The notes: generated from the letters alone by a model not told the origin. 64,000 nucleotides of DNA from SCTM01 sp965279655 (GCA_965279655.1 OZ257255.1:372001-436000); one strand, 5' to 3'. Shown: positions 1-9,604, counted from the stretch's first letter. Numbers and translations are program-made.

Positions 1-1011
1 CTTCTCCTTCTCGTCTTGCTGAGCGCCTGTTCACGCCCGCAATCCGATGCCGTGACGGAACTCACTTACGCGACGCAGTACGCGCCGTCGCACCCCTTTA
101 GCAAGGCGGACAAATCCTGGATGGACTTTGTCGAGAGGCGCTCCGGCGGGTCCTTGCGGATCAAGGCGATCTGGTCGGGCGTCCTTCTATCCTCCGACAT
201 GTCGATGGAGGAATTGCGCCACGGCGTGGCGGACATCGGCCTGATTACGCCGATCTACAACCGCGGTGGGACGCATCTGATCCGCATCCAATCGGGGTTC
301 TATTCGGGGGCGGACAGTGTGGAGTCCCAGGTCTCCCTGTTCCGCTGCATCGCCGCTGCGAATCCCCAGATCGGCCATGAGTTGGAGGGCCTCCAGGTGC
401 TGGCGGTGCAGGGCGGCTCCCTGCCGGGCATCATAACGCGCGAGAAGCCAGTGCGGACCCTCGACGACATCAAGCAGTTGCGCATACGCGCACCTACAGA
501 ACTCCTGACAGTGCTGGAGTCCCTTGGCGCGGATCCGGTGAATATGCCGATGGCCGACGTGTACTCGGCGCTGTCCAAAGGCATCCTCGATGGCGTTGTC
601 GCACCGACGGACACCTTCCGCGCGCTCCATTTTGCTGAAGTGTCGAAGTACTACAACACGCTGCGTGTCCCTCGTGGCGCGTACCCGGCGCGCGCAATGA
701 ATGCAGCTCGGTGGAAAAGCCTGACGGACGAGCAGCGACAGGTCCTGGAGGAAGCCACCCCCGTCTGGGAAGCGGCGCTGGCGAGCGAGGTGCGGGCGGC
801 TCTCTCCGTCGGATTGGACGAGGCAAAAGCAAAGGGCGTCATCATCTCGGATATTCCGGCGGGCGAGCAGGAACGCTTCGATGCGCTCTATCTGCGCGAT
901 GCCGAACGCAATGCCCGCGCCCTCGGTCGTTTCGGGATCGATGGACTAAGTGCCTTCCAAACGGCCCGGGCCAGTTTGCCCGCGCGCGACCAAGTCGCGT
1001 GCAAGGAGTAG
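1..1011 (+). CDS. TRAP transporter substrate-binding lipoprotein, DctP family (5' end outside window)
   Basis: Extracytoplasmic solute-binding component of a TRAP transporter, which captures an organic acid in the periplasm for import. The reading frame is open from base 1. The first visible residues form a hydrophobic leucine-rich stretch ending in the lipobox LSAC (cysteine at visible residue 10), so the missing N-terminus is only a short signal peptide. The DctP-family core follows, including the ligand-arginine context DDIKQLRIRAP and the domain-crossing segment MPMADVYSALSKGILDGV. The stop lies 3 bases before the next gene, whose ribosome-binding site overlaps it, so the two are co-transcribed. 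The DctQ/DctM membrane subunits are not in view and may lie upstream. The substrate is unknown; an aromatic or alicyclic acid is a guess from the neighbours. Confidence 0.85.
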   Translation, partial: LLLLVLLSACSRPQSDAVTELTYATQYAPSHPFSKADKSWMDFVERRSGGSLRIKAIWSGVLLSSDMSMEELRHGVADIGLITPIYNRGGTHLIRIQSGFYSGADSVESQVSLFRCIAAANPQIGHELEGLQVLAVQGGSLPGIITREKPVRTLDDIKQLRIRAPTELLTVLESLGADPVNMPMADVYSALSKGILDGVVAPTDTFRALHFAEVSKYYNTLRVPRGAYPARAMNAARWKSLTDEQRQVLEEATPVWEAALASEVRAALSVGLDEAKAKGVIISDIPAGEQERFDALYLRDAERNARALGRFGIDGLSAFQTARASLPARDQVACKE

Positions 1012-1014
1012 TCC

Positions 1015-1959
1015 ATGGGACACCATTTCCTGCTTGCTCTTGCGATCATGATCTCCGTGGCTCATGCGCAGGCTGATGCGTCCGCGCAGCCGCCGGGCGT
1101 CATTGGGGCCGTGGGCGGGTCCGGAAAATTCCCAGCCATCGCGGAGGCCCGCGCCGACGCGCCCGGCTACACGATCTATCGCCCCCGCGCGATGCCGCAG
1201 GACGTGCTCCCGCTGGTCCTGTGGGGCAACGGCGGCTGCCGTGACAACGGCCTCAGCGCCAGTCATTTCCTGCGCGAAATCGCAAGCCACGGCTATGTCG
1301 TGATCGCCAACGGCGCGCCGCGCAACGAGCGCCCCGTCGTGGACCGCCTCGATCTGCCGGAACCCGCGGCCCCACGGCCGCTTCCCACGCAGCGCATTCC
1401 GGACGAGACCCAAGTCGGTCAACTGCTTGCCGGTATCGCCTGGGCCGAGCGCGCGAACAGCGCCAATGGCGATGTGCTCAATCGCCATATCGACCTTACA
1501 CGCATCGCGGTGATGGGCCACAGCTGCGGTGGCCTCCAGGCCCTCGCGGTGGCGGCGGACCCCCGGATCGATACGGTCGTCGCCTTCAACAGCGGCGTCT
1601 ACAACCGCCCAGGGACCGGTTTGAGCGGGGTCGAGATCACAAAATCCGATTTGAAGAAGCTGCATACGCCGGTGGCTTATGTACTGGGCGGACCGGACGA
1701 CATGGCCTATCCGAACGGCACCGACGATGTCGCGCAAATCGAACACGTGCCGGCGATCTCGATGAGCCTTCCGGTCGGCCATGGCGGAACTTTCCAGTTC
1801 GCCAACGGCGGCGACTGGGCCCGCGTGGGCGTCGCCTGGCTTGATTGGCAACTCAAGCGTGATCGCAATTCTGGCCGGATGTTCGTCGGCGCTGACTGCG
1901 GCCTCTGCAAGACCAAGGACTGGACGATCGTGCGCAAGCACTTCCCGGAGAACCCATGA
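1015..1959 (+). CDS. secreted alpha/beta hydrolase (dienelactone hydrolase / chlorophyllase-like)
   Basis: Predicted exported serine hydrolase of 314 aa. Residues 1-22 form a signal peptide ending near AHAQA. The nucleophile elbow is GHSCGG (serine near residue 170). An acidic residue in the GGPDDMAYPNG segment and a histidine in LPVGHGGTF complete a plausible triad. Overall shape resembles dienelactone-hydrolase or PET-hydrolase/chlorophyllase-like folds. The ATG is preceded by AAGGAG, which overlaps the previous stop codon. The gene overlaps the following CoA-transferase gene by 4 bases (ATGA), indicating translational coupling. The true substrate, probably an ester, cannot be read from the sequence. 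Confidence 0.8.
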   Translation: MGHHFLLALAIMISVAHAQADASAQPPGVIGAVGGSGKFPAIAEARADAPGYTIYRPRAMPQDVLPLVLWGNGGCRDNGLSASHFLREIASHGYVVIANGAPRNERPVVDRLDLPEPAAPRPLPTQRIPDETQVGQLLAGIAWAERANSANGDVLNRHIDLTRIAVMGHSCGGLQALAVAADPRIDTVVAFNSGVYNRPGTGLSGVEITKSDLKKLHTPVAYVLGGPDDMAYPNGTDDVAQIEHVPAISMSLPVGHGGTFQFANGGDWARVGVAWLDWQLKRDRNSGRMFVGADCGLCKTKDWTIVRKHFPENP

Positions 1960-3113
1960 CAGCGCCTCTCGCAGGCATTCGCATTGCCGACTTCAGCCAT
2001 GTGATGGCTGGACCCTATGCATCGCATCTGCTGTGCATGCTGGGCGCCGAAGTCATCAAGATCGAGCCGAAGGGCGGCGATAATTTCCGCAACTACGGCG
2101 GCGACCGTCGGTACGACGGCATGTCGCCCGCCTTCATTGCCGCGAATGCGGGCAAGAAGTCGATTGCGCTAGACCTCAAGGAGGCCGGCGATCTTGCCAT
2201 CGCCCGCGCCATCGTATCGCGCTCGGATGTCCTGTTGGAAAACTTCCGGCCGGGCGTGATCCAGCGGCTCGGCTTGGGGTATGACGCCGTGAAGCAGCTG
2301 CGTCCCAATCTTATCTATTGTTCGGTCTCCGGATACGGTCAGACCGGCCAGCACCGTGACTGGCCTGCAATCGACAATATCGTGCAAGCCACGAGCGGTA
2401 TGATGATGCTGAGCGGCGAGGAAGGCGATCCGCCCGTGCGGATCGGCTTCCCCATCGTCGACACGCTCACCGGGCAGACCGCGGCCCTGGCGATCCTCGC
2501 GGCATTGATGAAGCGCACCAAGGACGGCGGCGGCAGCTTTATCGACGTCTCCATGTTCGACGCCAGCTTAGCGTTCCTGACGTCCACGCTCACACCCTTC
2601 CTCGTTACCGGCAAGGCGATGCCGCGCATGGGCAATGTTGGCTACTCTGGCCTGCCGACGGCTGCGCTGTTCACCGCAAAGGACGGACGCAAGGTCTCCC
2701 TCGGTGTGGTGCAGGACAATCAGTTCGTGGCCCTCGCCCGGCACGTCGGACGCGAGGACTGGTTGAGCGATCCACGTTTCGCCACGCCCGAGTCCCGGCG
2801 TACGCATTTCGAGGCGCTTAGCGCGGAACTTGAAAAAGTCATCGCGACGCGCGACGCCGCCGCATGGGAGGGAAGCATGAGCGCGAAAGGGATTCCCTGC
2901 GGCATGGTTCGCTCTGTGGACGAAGCGGCGGCCCTGGCCGATGAGAGAGCGTTTCAGAAAATGGCGATTCCTGGACTTCCCGAACGCGAGAACATCTCGA
3001 TCCCAAGCGCCGGTTTTCACATGGTTCCCGATGGGCCATCAGTTCCCGCGGCGCCCCCGCGGCTCGATCAAGATCGCGCTGACATAATGAAGTGGCTCGC
3101 TTCAGAGCAATAG
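1956..3113 (+). CDS. CaiB/BaiF (family III) CoA-transferase
   Basis: Transfers CoA between carboxylic acids through an aspartyl-CoA-type intermediate; 385 aa, normal for the family. Family signatures are the N-terminal segment GIRIADFSHVMAGPYASHLL, then VLLENFRPGVIQRLGLGYD, the SGYGQTG motif and the conserved aspartate context GFPIVDTLTGQ. The protein has no signal peptide, so it acts in the cytoplasm. It is the last gene of a three-gene operon with a TRAP binding protein and a secreted hydrolase, suggesting CoA activation of an acid that those two release and import. The specific acid is unknown. Confidence 0.9.
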   Translation: MTAPLAGIRIADFSHVMAGPYASHLLCMLGAEVIKIEPKGGDNFRNYGGDRRYDGMSPAFIAANAGKKSIALDLKEAGDLAIARAIVSRSDVLLENFRPGVIQRLGLGYDAVKQLRPNLIYCSVSGYGQTGQHRDWPAIDNIVQATSGMMMLSGEEGDPPVRIGFPIVDTLTGQTAALAILAALMKRTKDGGGSFIDVSMFDASLAFLTSTLTPFLVTGKAMPRMGNVGYSGLPTAALFTAKDGRKVSLGVVQDNQFVALARHVGREDWLSDPRFATPESRRTHFEALSAELEKVIATRDAAAWEGSMSAKGIPCGMVRSVDEAAALADERAFQKMAIPGLPERENISIPSAGFHMVPDGPSVPAAPPRLDQDRADIMKWLASEQ

Positions 3114-3350
3114 CCACGCAGAATCAATGATTTTTCAGGATCGCGATCCCAAACCGCCGCAGTCCGGCCCTAAGCCACCCCTAGTCGCCGAGTGGCCGAG
3201 ATTTCGGCGTAGGTGAATGCGGAGCCAGAGTCACCCTAAAGCAAATCGGCCAGTTCTACAACGCACAACTCCTTTGCCGCCGTGAGCGATTGAGTCACAG
3301 CGAGATTGCCAGCGCTCCCGGCTCGCGCCTCCCTAGGCACCACAACGCAT
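3114..3350. other. intergenic region between convergent operons
   Basis: This 237-base gap separates the CoA-transferase gene and the MFS gene, which end towards each other. It contains a perfect 12-base palindrome, GGATCGCGATCC (3138-3149), just after a short T-run. No convincing open reading frame is present. It may serve as a two-way transcription end, but no classical stem followed by a U-tract is evident. Confidence 0.4.
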
Positions 3351-4667
3351 TCAAGATGCGTCGGCCTCAATCGGGTGTATGTCGCCGATTAAGAAGATCC
3401 ACGACAGGGCGCCGGCGGCCGCGACCGCGGCCACGAAGACGATTGCTCCCACAAACGATCCGGTGGCCTGAACCACGACGCCGATCACCAGTGGCGTCAC
3501 GATGCCGGACAGGTTTGCCGATGCGCTGAAGAGGCCGCCGACAAGACCGAGTTGGCCCCGGGGGGCGACTTCGGAAAGAACCGCCCAGCCTGACGACGAC
3601 ATCGATTGGGCGAAGAAGGCGATCGACAAGATCACGATGACCGCAGCATCGCTCGTGACGTAGTTCGCCAGGATGATTGTTGATGCGAACACGAGGCCGG
3701 TAATGACGGGCAACTTCCGCGACACATTCAGCGACCAGCCGCGGTTCAGCATGAAATCGGACCACCAGCCGGCGAACAGGATTCCAAAGAACGCGGCGAT
3801 ATAGGGCAGGGTGGTGAAGAACCCCACCTTGATCCAACTCATCTGCCGTTCGGTGGCGAGATAGGTCGGAAACCACGTCAGGAAGAAGACGAAGGTCGAA
3901 TAGACCGCGAACTGTCCGAGGCACAGCCCCCACATCTGGCGATATCGAAATAGGTGGCGGATCTGCCGCCATTCGAACCGTTCGGTCTGGGTGGGCGCTT
4001 GTACGGCCGCACCTCCGGCCTCGAGGAGAGCAACCTCCCCGGCATTGATGTGCGGGCTTTGGTGGGGATCGCGATATCCGCGCCAGAACACGATCGCGAA
4101 TATGATGCCGCTCACGCCCGTGACGATGAACAACGCGCGCCACCCGAATTCCGCCAATATCCAGAACATGATCGGGCTCATGAATCCGAGGCCGACGTAT
4201 TCCGCCGCCGTGTAGACACCGATCGCACGGGCGCGTTCGGCGCGCGGGAACCACATCGCCACAACATTGCTGTTTGCGGGAAAGCACGGTGCCTCCGTCA
4301 CGCCGAGCCCCAGGCGAAAGCCGATCAGCGATAGGAATCCTGTGGCGGTGGCATGCAGCAAGGTGAACAGAGACCAGCCGGCGAGGGCAACGGCATAGAT
4401 CACGCGCGTGCCGAAGCGGTCGAGCATGATGCCGGCGGGGATCTGGGCGGCGAAGTACGACCAGGAAAAGGCCGAGAACACCACGCCCATCAGGGCCGGG
4501 CTCAGGTCCAACTCCTTTTGCAGGGACGGCGCGGCGATGCCCAGGAGCGCGCGGTCGAGATAGTTGATCAGCACCGCTCCGCTCAGAAGGCCGAGGATAT
4601 AGAAGCGCGCGCGGCTTGGGCGGCTCCCGGCTCCCGCGCCGGTCGCAGGTTCATTCGAATTGGTCAC
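3351..4667 (-). CDS. MFS transporter, anion:cation symporter (ACS) type
   Basis: Inner-membrane secondary transporter with about 12 membrane segments, 438 aa from the chosen GTG start. That GTG has a strong GGGGAGG ribosome-binding site about 6 bases upstream; longer in-frame starts do not. Typical ACS features are NYLDRALLGIAAPSLQKEL in helix 1, the loop motif GIMLDRFGTRV, and LGVTEAPCFPANSNVVAMWF. ACS members carry hexuronates, phthalate, 4-hydroxybenzoate and related organic anions. It is the third gene of the dehydrogenase-dehydratase operon (56-base gap), so import of shikimate, quinate or protocatechuate-like acids is a reasonable inference. Confidence 0.85.
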   Translation of the reverse strand: MTNSNEPATGAGAGSRPSRARFYILGLLSGAVLINYLDRALLGIAAPSLQKELDLSPALMGVVFSAFSWSYFAAQIPAGIMLDRFGTRVIYAVALAGWSLFTLLHATATGFLSLIGFRLGLGVTEAPCFPANSNVVAMWFPRAERARAIGVYTAAEYVGLGFMSPIMFWILAEFGWRALFIVTGVSGIIFAIVFWRGYRDPHQSPHINAGEVALLEAGGAAVQAPTQTERFEWRQIRHLFRYRQMWGLCLGQFAVYSTFVFFLTWFPTYLATERQMSWIKVGFFTTLPYIAAFFGILFAGWWSDFMLNRGWSLNVSRKLPVITGLVFASTIILANYVTSDAAVIVILSIAFFAQSMSSSGWAVLSEVAPRGQLGLVGGLFSASANLSGIVTPLVIGVVVQATGSFVGAIVFVAAVAAAGALSWIFLIGDIHPIEADAS

Positions 4668-4723
4668 GCAATCCTCCCCGACGCGTCTCCACCTCAATGC
4701 CGCGAAACGCGACCGATGTGGCC

Positions 4724-6661
4724 CTAGTGCTCCAATGCCTGGAACACGAAAGGTGATTTCCCGCTGGTCGACGCCAATGCGGCCAAGCGCACAGGCATGT
4801 TCGCAGCCCCATAGTGACGATAGCCGCGCCGCTCGACGATCTCAAACACGAAGCGATTCTCGAATGCCTCAGTGTAGGCGTGGAAGAATTCAGCGCCGGC
4901 GGCATCGCGATCATAAAGGATATTGAGCGCTGCAAGATCCTCGATGAAGCTTGCGTCCAACCGGAACCGGATCATCAGGTCGTCATAGTAGTTGCGCGGA
5001 ATACTCAGGATGTGAACCCCACGCGCGCGCAAGGCGGCGATCGTCGCGCGGATGTCGTCCGTGGCGAAGGCGATGTGCTGAACGCCGGCGCCCGCGAAAG
5101 ACGATACCGAGCGCGCCACCGCCGTGTTGCGGCTTTCCGAAATATTCAGCGCCACGCGCACCTGCTCGCCGGGGCTGTGAAGCGCGCGGCTGCGCACCAG
5201 TCCGTAGGGGTCGGGGACGACAATTGTGTCATCCGCGGAGAAACCCAAAGCGGTCTTGTAGAATAAGACCCAAATGTCGAATTGCCCTTCCGGGAGGCCG
5301 ATCGCAACATGGTCGATCCGGGTCAGGTTTCCCGGCGCGCTGGGCGGCGCATTTGGCGCGAGGATGAAGTCCGTCTCGAAGGGATTGGCTGCACCTGGCG
5401 CGTCGTCGACGAAATACAGCAAGCCCCCGTCGGGTGCGCGGATCGCGGGCATCACGGTTTCCGCCGGCCCGACGCCCCCCGCATAGGGGCGGTAGCGGTA
5501 AAGTTCCGCGCGCTGGACGGCCGCGTCGACGTCTCCTACCCGCAGCGCCGTGGCGCATACGGATACGCCGTGCATCAGGAAGTACGCGTGGGCGAACGAT
5601 TCCGGTTCGCTGTTCAGCACAAGGTTGATGTCGCCCTGCCGATAGAGCGCGACGTTCTTGGAGCGATGTCGCCCAATCCGCGTGAAACCCAGAGACTCGA
5701 AAGAGCTCGCGATCAGGGGCGCCGTGCCCGCATCCACCGCGAATTCCAGGAAGGCATAGCCGTGGAATGGCGCCGCCGGCGGCGGCGTAAAAAGCTCCGC
5801 TCGCCGTGGCGGCTTGGCGGATGTGATCGCCGGCGGCCGCTCGGCGATTTCCCGGCCCGTGGTTTCCTCGAGATAGAGCAGGGACCGCATGCCGTCCTCG
5901 GCGGTGGCCCGTGGCGGGGCGGCCCGGAAGCCGTCGTTGAAGATCTCCAGGGAGATCGCCCCGCTGTAACCGGAGGCCACGACGGGGGCGAGGAACGCGC
6001 CCAGGTCGAATGCACCTTGGCCGGGGAAACAACGGAAGTGGCGGCTCCACTCGATCACATCCATCGCCAGAATCGGGGCATCCGCGATTTGGACTATGAC
6101 GATCCGATCGGGCGGGACCGCACTCAAACCCGTCAAATCATCCTTGATGGCGCAAGTGTGGAAGCTGTCGAGGATCAATCCCAGGCTGGGATGGTCGGCT
6201 TTCTGCACCACGCGCCAAGCCTGGCGCCAGGAGTTGACGTGGCGTCCCCAGGCCAACGCCTCGTAGCCGATCTTGATGCCGCGCCGCGCCGCCCGTTCGG
6301 CGAGCTGACGCAGATCGTCGGCCATGACGTTTTCGTCGGCGCTCGCGTCGGGGGAGACTGTTGAACATACGAGGATCGCTGGGGCGCCCAGTTCCTCCAT
6401 GAGATCGAATTTCCGCTCCGCCCGTTCCAGATTGCGGGCGAATATTTCCCGCGGCGCACCCTCGAAGTCGCGGAACGGCTGGAAGAGCATGATCTTCAGG
6501 CCCAAGTCCTCCGCCATCTGTCGGACGAGTCCGGGTGTGCCGTCGAAGTAGAGCAGGTCGTTCTCGAAGATCTCCACGCCGTCGAAGCGGGCGGCGGCGA
6601 TCGCCCGGAGCTTTTCCGGCAGCGTACCGCTCAGGGAAACGGTCGCGATCGAACGGAGCAT
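4724..6661 (-). CDS. quiC: 3-dehydroshikimate dehydratase, two-domain QuiC1 type (sugar isomerase-like + HPPD-like)
   Basis: Converts 3-dehydroshikimate to protocatechuate, linking shikimate or quinate degradation to the beta-ketoadipate route. The 645-aa protein joins an N-terminal xylose-isomerase-like TIM barrel (about 1-280, opening MLRSIATVSLSGTLPEKL with FDGVEIFENDLL) to a C-terminal hydroxyphenylpyruvate-dioxygenase-like half (about 300-645). The latter keeps metal-ligand contexts RIDHVAIG, GVQHIAFAT and FVFEIVERRGY. This fusion is characteristic of Pseudomonas QuiC1-type enzymes, in which the barrel carries the dehydratase and the role of the HPPD-like half is less clear. The ATG at 6661 matches the family N-terminus; longer in-frame starts do not. 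It lies 20 bases after the dehydrogenase gene. Confidence 0.88.
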   Translation of the reverse strand: MLRSIATVSLSGTLPEKLRAIAAARFDGVEIFENDLLYFDGTPGLVRQMAEDLGLKIMLFQPFRDFEGAPREIFARNLERAERKFDLMEELGAPAILVCSTVSPDASADENVMADDLRQLAERAARRGIKIGYEALAWGRHVNSWRQAWRVVQKADHPSLGLILDSFHTCAIKDDLTGLSAVPPDRIVIVQIADAPILAMDVIEWSRHFRCFPGQGAFDLGAFLAPVVASGYSGAISLEIFNDGFRAAPPRATAEDGMRSLLYLEETTGREIAERPPAITSAKPPRRAELFTPPPAAPFHGYAFLEFAVDAGTAPLIASSFESLGFTRIGRHRSKNVALYRQGDINLVLNSEPESFAHAYFLMHGVSVCATALRVGDVDAAVQRAELYRYRPYAGGVGPAETVMPAIRAPDGGLLYFVDDAPGAANPFETDFILAPNAPPSAPGNLTRIDHVAIGLPEGQFDIWVLFYKTALGFSADDTIVVPDPYGLVRSRALHSPGEQVRVALNISESRNTAVARSVSSFAGAGVQHIAFATDDIRATIAALRARGVHILSIPRNYYDDLMIRFRLDASFIEDLAALNILYDRDAAGAEFFHAYTEAFENRFVFEIVERRGYRHYGAANMPVRLAALASTSGKSPFVFQALEH

Positions 6662-6681
6662 CTTTCTACGACCTCTCTCGG

Positions 6682-7611
6682 CTAAATGGTCGCGCCGCGC
6701 AGGATATGGTCGCGCAAATCCCCGCGCATCCGATCGACGTCCGGCACGACGCCGGTGAAGATGTGAAAGGCTTCGGCCGCCTGGAACACCACCATGCCGA
6801 TGCCGTCCAGGGTGCGGCAGCCCCGCGCGCGGGCAACTTTCAGCAGCTCCGTTTCGAGCGGGAAATACACAATGTCCGCGACCCACAGCCGTGCCTCGAT
6901 CAATTCCGGCGGCACCGCGATGCCGGGATTGCCGTGCATTCCGATAGGAGTGGCATGGATCAGCCCATCGGCCTTCGCCATCGCCTGCGACAAATCCGTG
7001 ACGACCTCGACGCGATTTGCGCCGAACTGTTGCGCGAGTTTCTGGACGAGTGTGGTCGCGCGCTGCTGATCGACATCGAAGATCGCCAGCTTCGTCACGC
7101 CATAGCGCAGCATTCCGTCGGCAATGGCATTGCCCGCACCGCCCGCGCCGACGAGAAGCACGTTATCGATGCGGACGTCGGAGAGGTCGCGCCGGAAGCT
7201 TTCGGTGAAGCCGTACCAGTCGGTGTTGTGGCCGACCCAGCCGCCGTTGCCGTTGCGGACAATCGTGTTCACAGCGCCGATCTCCCGCGCCGTATCGGAC
7301 AGTTCGACAAGGCCTGCGATCACCTCCTTGAATGGATAGGTGATGTTCGATCCCTGGAAGCCAGTCAGTTGCAGGGCTTCCAGCAGGTTGGGCATGTCCG
7401 CCGCCTCGAGACCGGTGAGGCCGGTGTCGATCAAGCGATAGTGAAGGTCGAGCCCCAACGCGCGGGCTTCGGTTTCGTGCAGGTGCGGGGAGAGCGAACG
7501 GCCAATCCCCTTGCCGATCAGGCCAATGAGGAATGCCTCGCGGCCCGCGCGCGCAGGGCCGCCCGTCGACTGCTGCAAAGCCGCAGCGATGTGCCTCGTT
7601 TTCTCGTTCAT
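6682..7611 (-). CDS. aroE: shikimate/quinate dehydrogenase (AroE family), probably catabolic and NAD-linked
   Basis: Oxidises shikimate (or quinate) to the 3-dehydro acid. Family motifs are GRSLSPHLH near the N-terminus, SNITYPFKE with the catalytic lysine, GHNTDWYGF, and a Rossmann GAGGAGNA. The residues after the second strand read FDVDQQRA. An acidic residue there, in place of the NRT motif of biosynthetic NADP-dependent AroE, is typical of NAD-preferring catabolic dehydrogenases such as QsuD. The ATG at 7611 gives 309 aa; a TTG 54 bases upstream is less likely. It is the first gene of the operon with quiC and an MFS carrier. Cofactor and substrate preference are inferences. Confidence 0.85.
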   Translation of the reverse strand: MNEKTRHIAAALQQSTGGPARAGREAFLIGLIGKGIGRSLSPHLHETEARALGLDLHYRLIDTGLTGLEAADMPNLLEALQLTGFQGSNITYPFKEVIAGLVELSDTAREIGAVNTIVRNGNGGWVGHNTDWYGFTESFRRDLSDVRIDNVLLVGAGGAGNAIADGMLRYGVTKLAIFDVDQQRATTLVQKLAQQFGANRVEVVTDLSQAMAKADGLIHATPIGMHGNPGIAVPPELIEARLWVADIVYFPLETELLKVARARGCRTLDGIGMVVFQAAEAFHIFTGVVPDVDRMRGDLRDHILRGATI

Positions 7612-7912
7612 CGCATGCTCTGGCGTTTCCACAGGCGTGATCGCCCTTTGGACTAGCCGGTTCAATTACCCAAATTCGCAAGATAGAGCGATGGCCCAAG
7701 AGCCCCGCTAATCCCGCCTTTATAACCCCTCAACAACGCTCTTGGCGAATGTATGAACTAGATAGTACAATCCGAACCGAGATCGGGGAACTTGTTTTTT
7801 AGAGATCGAGACTGCGCGGGGAAGAAACCCCTCGCGCGCCGCGAATGCCTCGCAAGACACGGCGGAATTCGCGGTTGAGGACATCGCTACCGGGCGACGG
7901 GAGGAGTTCGGG
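7612..7912. promoter_or_regulatory. divergent promoter region, aroE operon versus esterase/TonB receptor operon
   Basis: About 300 non-coding bases separate the leftward dehydrogenase operon and the rightward carboxylesterase gene. The region contains an imperfect palindrome at 7751-7768 matching the likely TetR operator at 14898-14915. A run of six T bases lies at 7795-7800. Near the right edge, GGGAGGAG sits just upstream of the TTG start of the esterase. Promoter hexamers could not be assigned with confidence. Confidence 0.5.
7751..7768. promoter_or_regulatory. candidate TetR operator copy in the divergent aroE/esterase promoter region
   Basis: The sequence GTATGAACTAGATAGTAC matches 14 of 18 positions of the minus-strand reading of the palindrome beside the TetR gene (GTACGAACTAGTACGTAC). 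Six of nine symmetric base pairs are kept. It sits about 140 bases upstream of both divergent start codons. Function is inferred from similarity and position only. Confidence 0.5.
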
Positions 7913-9604
7913 TTGAGAGCGGGCCTGTCATATCCGCAACCCTGCGCGAGATCGGCACCAGTCAGGCATTCCTGGCTGGCCGGCCTTTTGTGCGCGCTGA
8001 TGGCGGCATCCGCCACCGCGCAGGTCATCGACGTGCCGGTTCCGGGCGATCCCGTGCGGATCGACAGCGGCGCGGTTGCCGGCAACGTGATGGCCTCTGG
8101 CGTCAAAGCTTACCTCGGGGTGCCCTACGCGGCGCCGCCGGTCGGCCCTTTGCGTTGGCGCGAGCCGCAGGCGGTTGCCCCATGGCGCGGCGTCTACAAC
8201 GCGGACCGCAAGGCGCCGGAATGCCGCCAGGTCCTCCGGCCTCGCAATCTCAATCACTACTTCGGTGAAGAGGCGACCAGCGAGGATTGCCTCTACGTGA
8301 ATGTGTGGGCACCCGCGGATGCTGCCGACGCAAAGCCTTTGCCCGTCATCGTCTGGATCTACGGCGGCGGCTTCACCATCGGCTCCAGCGCCATGGGCAA
8401 TTACGACGGCGAATTGATCGCCCGGCGCGGCGTCGTCTTCGTCAGCCTCAACTACCGTGTCGGTGTCTTCGGCTTTCTCGCGCATCCGGAACTGACGGCG
8501 GAGTCGCCGCACCATGCGTCCGGGAACTATGGTTTGCTCGATCAAGTCGCTGCCCTGCGCTGGGTGCAGCGGAACATCAGCCGCTTTGGGGGCGATCCCG
8601 GGAGCGTCACAATCATGGGGCAGTCCTCGGGCGCGGCCTCGGCGTCGTATCTTCAAGTCAGCCCCCTGGCGCGCGGGCTTTTCCATCGCATCGTGGCTTT
8701 GAGCGGAAGCGCCAACGGGCCGACCCGCCCCACGCCCGACCTCAAATCCGCGGAAGCGGACGGGGTCGCCTATCAAACGGCGCTGAAAGCGCCGTCCGTG
8801 GCGGCGATGCGCGATCTCCCGGCGGACCGCGTGCTCGCGCCGCAAGCCGATTGTCAACTCGGCTGCGCGGGAAGCGTAAAGGTGGGGCCCGATGTGGACG
8901 GCTACTATCTTCCGCAGGCGCCGCTCGAGGCGTTCAAGGCGCGCGCGCAGGCCGATGTGCCGATGCTGTTGAGCTTCACCCGAGATGAAAGCGGGAACGC
9001 GCTCAAAGCCGCCAAGACCGCCGATGCATATAAAGCTGCCGCGGAGAGCCTATACGGCAGCCACGCGGCGGCATTTCTCAAGCTCTATCCGGTCAGCGCC
9101 GACGCCGCCGTGCGTGAAGTTGGTGGCGCCGCCGCCCGGGACGCCGGAGTTGCCCGCGTTATGCGCGATTGGGGCAGGGCGCAGCTTCAATACGGCAAGG
9201 CGCCGGTCTACATGGCCATGTTTTCCTACACCCATCCCTACGCGGACGGCGTGGCCTTCGCGGATCACGACCCGAAGACCGCCGGCGCCTATCACACGGC
9301 TGACGTCCCCTACTGGTTCCAAAGTTTCGCGGCCTACAACCGTTTCCGCGTCACGCGCAATTGGGGCGCCGCGGACCGGGCGTTGTCGGATGCGATGGGA
9401 GACGCGCTCGTGTCCTTCGCCCGCATCGGCAATCCGGGAACGGCTGCTCATCCTTGGCCCGCCTACGACGCGAAGCGGGAGACTTTTCTCGAGTTCGGGG
9501 ACTCGATCCGCACGGCGCACTTCGACGCGCGGCGGTTCGATTTCCACGCCCGTATGCCGGCGCAACCGATGCTGCCGGCCAATCCATCCACGCCGCGGGA
9601 CTGA
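7913..9604 (+). CDS. secreted carboxylesterase type B
   Basis: Exported serine esterase of 563 aa, in the family of para-nitrobenzyl esterases and fungal feruloyl/tannase-like type B esterases. A signal peptide occupies about residues 1-40, with cleavage near ASATAQ. The oxyanion region is IYGGGF, the nucleophile elbow GQSSGA, the acid residue lies in FTRDESGN and the histidine in GAYHTADVPYW. The start is TTG, supported by GGGAGGAG about 7 bases upstream; no ATG fits better. It opens an operon with a TonB-dependent receptor and a second hydrolase, and diverges from the shikimate-degradation operon. An inferred role is releasing acids from plant or lignin-type esters outside the inner membrane. 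Confidence 0.85.
   Translation: MRAGLSYPQPCARSAPVRHSWLAGLLCALMAASATAQVIDVPVPGDPVRIDSGAVAGNVMASGVKAYLGVPYAAPPVGPLRWREPQAVAPWRGVYNADRKAPECRQVLRPRNLNHYFGEEATSEDCLYVNVWAPADAADAKPLPVIVWIYGGGFTIGSSAMGNYDGELIARRGVVFVSLNYRVGVFGFLAHPELTAESPHHASGNYGLLDQVAALRWVQRNISRFGGDPGSVTIMGQSSGAASASYLQVSPLARGLFHRIVALSGSANGPTRPTPDLKSAEADGVAYQTALKAPSVAAMRDLPADRVLAPQADCQLGCAGSVKVGPDVDGYYLPQAPLEAFKARAQADVPMLLSFTRDESGNALKAAKTADAYKAAAESLYGSHAAAFLKLYPVSADAAVREVGGAAARDAGVARVMRDWGRAQLQYGKAPVYMAMFSYTHPYADGVAFADHDPKTAGAYHTADVPYWFQSFAAYNRFRVTRNWGAADRALSDAMGDALVSFARIGNPGTAAHPWPAYDAKRETFLEFGDSIRTAHFDARRFDFHARMPAQPMLPANPSTPRD

Noticed and set aside
946..1941. Long antisense open frame over the first hydrolase gene (and similar antisense frames elsewhere, e.g. 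11035-12783, 26199-27431, 33978-35558)
   Set aside because: They mirror strongly supported genes on the other strand, are Arg/Gly/His-rich as expected for GC-rich antisense frames, and show no domain or ribosome-binding site.
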